DNA from: Bacteroidota bacterium
GTDB lineage: Bacteria; Bacteroidota; Bacteroidia; Chitinophagales; Chitinophagaceae
Assembly: GCA_028877045.1 (NCBI GenBank)
Contig: JAGWPQ010000299.1
Location: forward strand, 1 to 19,200
DNA: 19,200 nt
Direction of reading: 5' to 3'
The translations under genes and the position numbers were made by a program. A model generated the notes under the pieces. The model saw only the letters and a program-made list of their open reading frames with translations. It was not told the origin of the DNA and made no database searches. Shown one piece after another: positions 15,301-19,200 of this stretch (positions are counted from its first letter, which is position 1; each line of letters begins with the position of its first letter).

Positions 15301-15840
15301 TTTATTTTTTGCTTCTTTTTTTCTTGTTTTATAAATAGTGATGCCTGCAGCTTGTTCCAACATACGGCGGCGACTGTTTTCTTTGTCTTTGATAATATCA
15401 TCCACCATTCCCAATTCAATGATGGCATAACTATCGTTGCTGACACCGGTATCCAAAAATAAATTATGAATATCTTTCAATCTGCATTGCACATCATTCA
15501 ATCGATATTCACTCTCTCCATTTTTATAAAACCTTCTGGTAACAGTTACTGTACTGAATTCAGTTGGCAATAAATTTCTTGTATTCTCAAACGTAAGACT
15601 TACTTCAGCCAGACCACTCGGGCTTCTTGTTTTAGAGCCGTTAAATACTAACGCATCTAAATTCTCGCTTCGTAATGCTGAGATTTTTTGTTCACCAATC
15701 ACCCAACGAATACTGTCGATGATGTTACTTTTGCCGCAACCATTAGGGCCAATAATGCCTGTAATTCCTTCGTCGAAACTTACAATCGTCTTATCAGCAA
15801 AACTTTTGAAACCTTTGATCTCTAAGGATTTTAATCGCAC
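12322..15840 (-). CDS. smc: Chromosome segregation protein SMC
   Basis: SMC is the ATPase core of the condensin complex that organises and separates the chromosome with ScpA and ScpB. The 1172-residue length and domain order are standard. The N-terminal ATPase half has Walker A GPNGCGKS (31-38), then a first long coiled coil (about 165-500). The hinge is at about 505-665 (GYPESVKFLHKNPDWNHTAP at its start, TGGSVGLFEGKKIGR at its end). A second coiled coil runs to about 1010. The C-terminal ATPase half has LSGGEKTL near 1079, Walker B CILDEVDAPLDDAN near 1104-1117 and the switch histidine in IVTHNK. The start is GTG at 15840: an in-frame TAG lies two codons upstream, and the protein then begins MRLKSLEIKGFKSF, the family's exact N-terminus. 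A terminator hairpin follows. No scpA or scpB is in the window. Confidence 0.98.
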   Translation of the reverse strand: MRLKSLEIKGFKSFADKTIVSFDEGITGIIGPNGCGKSNIIDSIRWVIGEQKISALRSENLDALVFNGSKTRSPSGLAEVSLTFENTRNLLPTEFSTVTVTRRFYKNGESEYRLNDVQCRLKDIHNLFLDTGVSNDSYAIIELGMVDDIIKDKENSRRRMLEQAAGITIYKTRKKEAKNKLDATEQDLARIEDLLFEINNQLKTLENQAKKAEKYFEIKKDYKEIAVELAKAALEGFNITYKELNEQQESETNKRIQLEAEIANDDAAIEKEKVDFIEKERALQSMQHEFNDLLQNLRSKENDKNLATQKLHYLTEKETNLKDFLQKAEGQLKGIEDSIQFSQVQVVDEENKLKEIQSQLDAAKFAVEDKRQIFDDKRTAVDQSRNQHQQIQRSQFDAEKKVAVADTSIQNLQRAQTQLLDEKQNRTQQIEQLGIELQEKEQLLESKRIDLQQLQEHHDRTKEQILETQQQLEVLRNELAEETRKLDAKRNEHDLLKSLIDSMEGYPESVKFLHKNPDWNHTAPILSDIIYVKEEFRTAVENVLEPYLNYYVVNTLAEGLQAVHLLDANKKGKANFFILDRLSEGIVETHQPNNTFSALSVIEVDDQYQKLAAHLLGNVYIAENAEAIENSNGAIVLERTGKYVKGKYTLTGGSVGLFEGKKIGRAKNLEKLNDEIVLQDAVVNALKAEIKHKHNEVIGFNEQLKENAIKQTENEINQLTNQVFAAKNKIENLQSAQQNAQQRLEEIEIRLQDEHDSISSTREELQQLNEQLQQTKETLSNLEQDYQLAEQDYNAATYQYNETNLLVTKQHSKINAIRQELDFKQNQLTDLHQQIQNNSTQLEEAKENILQSQELLSGSEELLLSLMRRKEEEELKLNEADQTYYNLRNALQEKESELRLKVKSKEMIEHLLSEIKDKLNDLKLQLAGTKERLSVEFKIELEEIIDQPRTTDTSLEDLQATSDRMRKRLENMGEVNPTAIEAYTEMKKRYEFILEQKNDLVDAKESLLQTIQEVEATANQQFLDTFNKVRENFQKVFKALFTEEDTADMVLDNPENLAETGIDIVAKPKGKRPSSISQLSGGEKTLTATALLFAIYLIKPAPFCILDEVDAPLDDANVGKFTQMIQKFSENSQFIIVTHNKMTMSAVDVIYGVTMQEPGVSKLVPVDFRSLN

Positions 15841-15959
15841 TGTCTACATTTTTTTTAGTACCTGCGAACATACACAATTGAAAGTAAAAAACAGAAAATA
15901 AACAGTTTACTGTGGAGAAGTAGTGATAAAATTTTGTTAACGGGCTGCTGCTACGCTAT

Positions 15960-16010
15960 CAGGCACCTGTTGCCCCTGATTCTTTCAGTGAAAGAATCGC
16001 ACACTTCAAC
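15960..16010. repeat. Dispersed intergenic repeat, copy E (split by a hairpin core)
   Basis: On the minus strand it reads GTTGAAGTGTGCGAT, then a perfect hairpin (GATTCTTTC at 15978-15986 with GAAAGAATC at 15990-15998, loop of three bases), then GGCAACAGGTGCC. The two ends match the flanks of copies A to D. The core is different and only about 20 bases long. Confidence 0.7.
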
Positions 16011-16069
16011 GTTCTGATTCATTATTCAGCTCAATAAAGTATTCCTTCAAAATTATTTATAACTATTTT

Positions 16070-16130
16070 ACCACAGTGTTCACAGAGATTTATGAGTAGT
16101 TAAAAATTCGCTCTGTGCAACTCCATGTCT
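16070..16130. repeat. Imperfect inverted repeat of the ACCACAG...CACAGAG / CTCTGTG type
   Basis: ACCACAGTGTTCACAGAG (16070-16087) faces CTCTGTGCAACTCCATGTCT (16111-16130). The inner CACAGAG/CTCTGTG arms (16081-16087 with 16111-16117) pair perfectly and GTT/AAC extend the match with one bulge. From memory, similar CTCTGTG/CACAGAG runs are common intergenic repeats in diverse bacteria. It appears to be a decayed copy. Confidence 0.5.
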
Positions 16131-16190
16131 CTTGCTCTTTCAACTCTGTAGTTAAAATATATTTATTTTTAATTCAACTGCTTACATTAT

Positions 16191-16889
16191 TTATTGTCCA
16201 AATACTTTCTTCAATAAACTTGTTGTTTGTGCAACAGGGTTTTTACGAATATTTTTTTCTTCTTCGGCCACCTGGTAAAAAATGCCACTCAATGCTTTTT
16301 CTGTAACATAAGCGCTCAGGTCGGTATTCACCTTTTTAACGAATGGTAGTTTATTGTAATTAGAAAACGCGGCATTCCATAATTTAGTTGCATCAACTTT
16401 ACTCAACGATTGTTTAATGATCGGGTTAAATGCCTTGCTTAACGATGCAGTGGTTTTTTGTTTTAAATAGCTTGTAGCCGAAGTATCAGTGCCTTTTAAA
16501 ATGGTGGCTGCATCCTGTATGGTCATTTTTTTAATAGCGTCTACAAAAATGGGAGCAGCACTTTTAGCAGCATCTTCGGCGGCACGGTTCATCGATAAGA
16601 TGGCATCATCTACCTGTGCGCCCAAACCCATATCACGTAACACTCTCTCAGCTTTTGCCGCTTCCGGCGGCATTAATATTTTGACAGCAGCATTCTTAAA
16701 AAATCCGTCAGTAGCCGATAACTGCGCTGTGCCTTTTTGTACACCAACATTCAATGCTTCCTTTAAACCTTTGCCTATTTCATCGGTACTTAATCCTCCT
16801 TTACCAACTGAATTGATCAATCCTTTCAGGTCTTGTGATTCGGAAACTGTAAACGAGAGAAGAAATACAAACAAATAAAATGCTTTCAT
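16191..16889 (-). CDS. DUF4197 domain-containing secreted protein
   Basis: The 232-residue protein has a signal peptide (1-18, MKAFYLFVFLLSFTVSES), predicting a periplasmic location. The mature part is almost entirely helical and matches the DUF4197 pattern: GLSTDEIGKGLKEALNVGVQ (about 32-51), then FFKNAAVKILMPPEAAKAER (about 63-82). ILSMNRAAEDAAKSAAPIFV (about 97-116), then MTIQDAATILKGTDTSATSY and LPFVKKVNTDLSAYVTEKAL follow. The last part, SGIFYQVAEEEKNIRKNPVA, is the typical end (ALDGLFxxVAxEExxIRxxP in other members). The function of the family is unknown and no catalytic residues are evident. It starts at ATG 16889. The upstream DUF4397 gene ends in a terminator, so this is probably a separate unit; TACTTTTA at 16907-16914 (minus strand) is a weak -7 candidate. 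Confidence 0.93.
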   Translation of the reverse strand: MKAFYLFVFLLSFTVSESQDLKGLINSVGKGGLSTDEIGKGLKEALNVGVQKGTAQLSATDGFFKNAAVKILMPPEAAKAERVLRDMGLGAQVDDAILSMNRAAEDAAKSAAPIFVDAIKKMTIQDAATILKGTDTSATSYLKQKTTASLSKAFNPIIKQSLSKVDATKLWNAAFSNYNKLPFVKKVNTDLSAYVTEKALSGIFYQVAEEEKNIRKNPVAQTTSLLKKVFGQ

Positions 16890-16954
16890 TGATTTTAAAT
16901 TTAAAATAAAAGTAGAGCAGGTAAATTTATTTAAAAGTTAAATCTGTAAAAATA

Positions 16955-16981
16955 AAAAGGCTGCAATTGCTGCAGCCTTTT
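16955..16981 (-). terminator. Rho-independent terminator after the DUF4397 lipoprotein gene
   Basis: AAAAGGCTGCA (16955-16965) and TGCAGCCTTTT (16971-16981) form a perfect 11-base stem with a five-base loop. On the minus strand a T-rich tail follows. It lies 23 bases past the stop codon at 17005 and closes the SusD-DUF4397 operon. Confidence 0.8.
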
Positions 16982-17004
16982 GTTTTGTTGTATTTATTCT
17001 TATT

Positions 17005-17838
17005 TCACTGGTTTATATAATAAGCAAGTGCCCTTGCTTTTGTACCTGTTGCTAATGTTCCGTCACCTTTATAATAAATTGTATAGTTTCTTGATAATGG
17101 CGATAATGCTAATTTGGCCAATACAACCCTGCCGGATAATACTGGTGAACCTGATGCAGGAGTTCTTGTTACATACAAAGTATCAGCAACAAAGCTGTTG
17201 GTACCTAATAAAGAAAATGTAGTAACAGAATCAACGCCGATCTTTGTCCATAAAGTTGCATTACGGGCATATGAATAAATATCAACTGTTTTTGTGCCGG
17301 TACTTGTTGTTGCCGAATCATTTCCAACAGCATTAATGAACCTTAAATTATAATATCCCGAATAAGCAACAGGTGTAGAATCTCTGATAAACATTTCTTT
17401 AGCAGGATTTCCTGTTAAAGCAGAATCAGTCAATAGGAAAGTATAAAATTGACCAGGACTAACTGTTTTGCTGTAAATTTTAAAAGCAATTGAATCGCCT
17501 GTTGTAGTTCCATTTGTAGAAAGCTTTATTTGCAAAGCTCCCGAAGGAATACTTACATAGCCATATCCGGTAGTAAGTACAGGAGCAATTGAAGTACCTC
17601 CAAAACTAAGAAACGGTGAATTTATTTTTGTGCCATTCACTATTACATTAAAAGTATCCGCCACTCCAAAAATATTTCTGAAATAAGGTGAAGCATGTAC
17701 AAACTTTACGTAAGATGTTGTCAGGCTGTTTGGATCAACAGTGGTATATGGTGCAATATAGTCGTTTGACTTAGTGCAGGAAGAATATATTCCAACCAGT
17801 GCTGCTGCAAAAAATATATAAAAGATAATTTTTTTCAT
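17005..17838 (-). CDS. DUF4397 domain-containing lipoprotein
   Basis: The 277-residue protein begins with a lipoprotein signal, MKKIIFYIFFAAALVGIYSS followed by Cys21, so it should be lipid-anchored. The mature part opens with YVKFVHASPYFRNI and later FNVIVNGTKI, the VRxxHASPxxxxVDVYVNG motif of DUF4397. A second related unit starts at about 170 (NLRFINAVGNDS...TVDIYSYARN), so two beta-sandwich repeats are likely. The composition is rich in S, T, G and N, as in Bacteroidota surface proteins. It starts 23 bases after the SusD-like gene on the same strand, so it is almost certainly in the same operon and may be an accessory surface lipoprotein of that uptake system. No enzymatic motif is seen. 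A strong terminator follows. Confidence 0.9.
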   Translation of the reverse strand: MKKIIFYIFFAAALVGIYSSCTKSNDYIAPYTTVDPNSLTTSYVKFVHASPYFRNIFGVADTFNVIVNGTKINSPFLSFGGTSIAPVLTTGYGYVSIPSGALQIKLSTNGTTTGDSIAFKIYSKTVSPGQFYTFLLTDSALTGNPAKEMFIRDSTPVAYSGYYNLRFINAVGNDSATTSTGTKTVDIYSYARNATLWTKIGVDSVTTFSLLGTNSFVADTLYVTRTPASGSPVLSGRVVLAKLALSPLSRNYTIYYKGDGTLATGTKARALAYYINQ

Positions 17839-17861
17839 TCTTATTTATTTTAAAATTAAGA

Positions 17862-19200
17862 CTATGGTTTAGAGTTCCAGCATTCGAGTGTATGATAATC
17901 GATTACCTGTGAACCGCCACTTATTGCTCCAATCAAAGTAAGTGATGGTATATCATACAGGAATTCTGAATTATATCTTGGCCTGCATCTGTACACTAAT
18001 TTTCCATTATTATTTGCAAACAACGCCGCTCCTGTTGAAGGTGCAACTATTGGTGGTGCAAAATCTGCATACACTTGTTTGGTAGTTGCCGGATCAATTG
18101 CAGCATTATAATGATACCTTCTCATGTCAGTCCATGTTTCCTGAACACCCCAGCCATATAATGCGATATATTTCTGGAGCATGATCTGCGTTAATGTTAG
18201 TGCACTTGCAGTAGCCGGCACAACAGCAGTGTTTGCCAGATAAGCAGCTTTGCTGGAAGGAGTAATGAGCTTGGTAGGATCAACATTAGTTGCATAATTA
18301 TTAGATAACATATCAAAGTTCAAACTAATTGCATTTGTGTATGCTGCTAATGCTGTTGTTTTATCTCCTTTTCTTAAAGCTGCTTCGGCCAATAGAAATT
18401 GCATTTCAGAAGCGGTCATGATTGGAAATTCAGCCGTATTTCTGAATAAATACTTGCTGTTTGCATCCAACCCTGTGAGAGATGTATAAGCATTACCCCA
18501 AAAATTATTCGGTTTATCGTTAGTAGATGTTATTTCAACACCGCCATTCCAGGGTACTATTCCTTTGATGGTTCCGTTTGGATTTTCTCTTAACATATAC
18601 CATGCTCTTGGATCTGCAACACCTGTAAATGCGGTAGTATTTAAGCCGGTCATTAAATTAGCAATATATGCACCTTGTCTAAGCGTGCCTACATTACCTC
18701 TGAAAATTCCATAATAACTATTTTGACCGGAGAATCCGCCGCCCGAAAATTTACAAGTTGCATTATCTGCATTCGAGGTCATTGCAAGATTTGCATATTT
18801 AATTACCGAGTCGGCAGAATACGTACTCTTATTACTGATGTATGCATAAGATCTTGCCAATATCCCATAAACAAATTTTTTCCATTTGTTTACATCGCCG
18901 CCATAGAAATAAGCATCTCCTATGGCAAAATTAGCCGGACTAACTGCACCATCGGTTCTGCTCAGATTTGCTAAAGCATCAAAACATGCTTGTCTGCAAG
19001 AATCGTAGCCTAAAGATTGAGGATCATAGTCAAATTGCTGACGTCCCTGATCAAAAGCTTCTTTAACGATTATGCCATCAGCATATTCATTTGCAATTTC
19101 TAACCAACCCCAGGCTCTTATTGCCTGAGCTGCACCAACATAATCCCATTTACCCTGAGCAGCACCCCATTGAACCACTCTGTTCAAATTTAATCCCTGA
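17862..19200 (-). CDS. SusD/RagB-like outer-membrane nutrient-binding lipoprotein, C-terminal 445 residues (gene continues off the right edge)
   Basis: The frame stays open to the edge of the window, so the TTG at 19187 is not the true start and the N-terminus with its lipobox is missing. The visible part has the SusD helical repeats: AIRAWGWLEIANEYADGIIV, a long stretch DYDPQSLGYDSCRQACFDAL, and WKKFVYGILARSYAYISNKS near the third TPR-like helix pair. ASEMQFLLAEAALRKGDKTT is the typical late SusD motif (xExxLLxAEAxxRxG), followed by IALYGWGVQETWTDMRRYHY (RxxGxExWxDxRR-like) and a C-terminal loop ending LECWNSKP. This resembles the SusD-like_2 subgroup. Such proteins cap a TonB-dependent SusC transporter and capture glycans or peptides. 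The SusC partner is expected directly upstream, beyond the right edge. The ligand is not predictable. Confidence 0.93.
   Translation of the reverse strand, partial: QGLNLNRVVQWGAAQGKWDYVGAAQAIRAWGWLEIANEYADGIIVKEAFDQGRQQFDYDPQSLGYDSCRQACFDALANLSRTDGAVSPANFAIGDAYFYGGDVNKWKKFVYGILARSYAYISNKSTYSADSVIKYANLAMTSNADNATCKFSGGGFSGQNSYYGIFRGNVGTLRQGAYIANLMTGLNTTAFTGVADPRAWYMLRENPNGTIKGIVPWNGGVEITSTNDKPNNFWGNAYTSLTGLDANSKYLFRNTAEFPIMTASEMQFLLAEAALRKGDKTTALAAYTNAISLNFDMLSNNYATNVDPTKLITPSSKAAYLANTAVVPATASALTLTQIMLQKYIALYGWGVQETWTDMRRYHYNAAIDPATTKQVYADFAPPIVAPSTGAALFANNNGKLVYRCRPRYNSEFLYDIPSLTLIGAISGGSQVIDYHTLECWNSKP

Larger units (their letters stand above)
15841..16190. other. Intergenic region upstream of smc and downstream of the DUF4197 gene
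   Basis: This 350-base gap holds no credible gene. From left to right it contains the smc leader, where TATGTTCG and TACTTTCA on the minus strand are only weak -7 candidates. Next is repeat copy E (15960-16010), then an imperfect inverted repeat of the ACCACAG/CACAGAG type (16070-16130), then AT-rich sequence. I see no strong terminator for the DUF4197 gene. Confidence 0.6.

Noticed and set aside
16489..16878. A 129-codon plus-strand open frame inside the DUF4197 gene
   Set aside because: The minus-strand frame carries the recognised family and a signal peptide; this one is its shadow.
19185..19187. TTG at 19187 as the start of the SusD-like gene
   Set aside because: The frame remains open upstream to the window edge (Gln-Gly-Leu-Asn precede it), and SusD proteins need an N-terminal lipoprotein signal that is not yet reached.

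Overview
The window is AT-rich chromosomal DNA from a member of the Bacteroidota, most probably a Chitinophagaceae-like soil or freshwater bacterium. The evidence is a SusD-family lipoprotein, DUF4397 and DUF4197 proteins, a large secreted S9-type peptidase, promoters of the Bacteroidota type (-7 box TAnnTTTG) and an almost complete absence of Shine-Dalgarno sequences. The order and content look like ordinary core genome. I see no phage, insertion sequence, CRISPR array, tRNA or rRNA.

Layout. The left edge (1-996, minus) is the N-terminal third of a secreted S9/prolyl-oligopeptidase-like enzyme. It is divergent from a large MscS-family mechanosensitive channel (1158-3518, plus). Then come trpS (3782-4777), a deoxynucleoside kinase (4887-5522) with a clear terminator, and a small outer-membrane beta-barrel-like protein (5687-6319). 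That last gene overlaps tail-to-tail with a LOG-family nucleotide hydrolase (6306-6845, minus). A sodium:solute symporter (7152-8606), a DinB-fold protein (8772-9302), a two-helix membrane protein (9383-9802), accD (9994-10917), smpB (11099-11539) and a 65-residue membrane protein (11554-11751) follow on the plus strand. The right third is all minus strand: a small DUF3592-like membrane protein (11811-12248), smc (12322-15840), a DUF4197 protein (16191-16889), and a DUF4397 lipoprotein (17005-17838) that lies 23 bases downstream of a SusD/RagB-like lipoprotein running off the right edge.

How genes work together. trpS, smpB, accD, smc and the kinase are housekeeping functions (translation, ribosome rescue, fatty-acid synthesis, chromosome condensation, nucleotide salvage) placed next to each other without an obvious pathway link. 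The SusD-DUF4397 pair is the end of a nutrient-uptake operon whose SusC-type transporter should lie just outside the right edge.

The most interesting material is between the genes. A short dispersed repeat, GTGTGCGAT joined to GCAACAGGCGATGCC, occurs in five intergenic spaces (about 3570-3712, 6926-7075, 8644-8672, 10939-11035 and 15960-16010). It appears either intact or split at the same point by different cores, so it looks like a modular mobile or structured element. Other second-look items are a textbook terminator embedded in the coding sequence of the opposing LOG gene, a smpB promoter that overlaps a terminator hairpin ending 7 bases from the start codon, and GTG and TTG starts for smc and its downstream neighbour.
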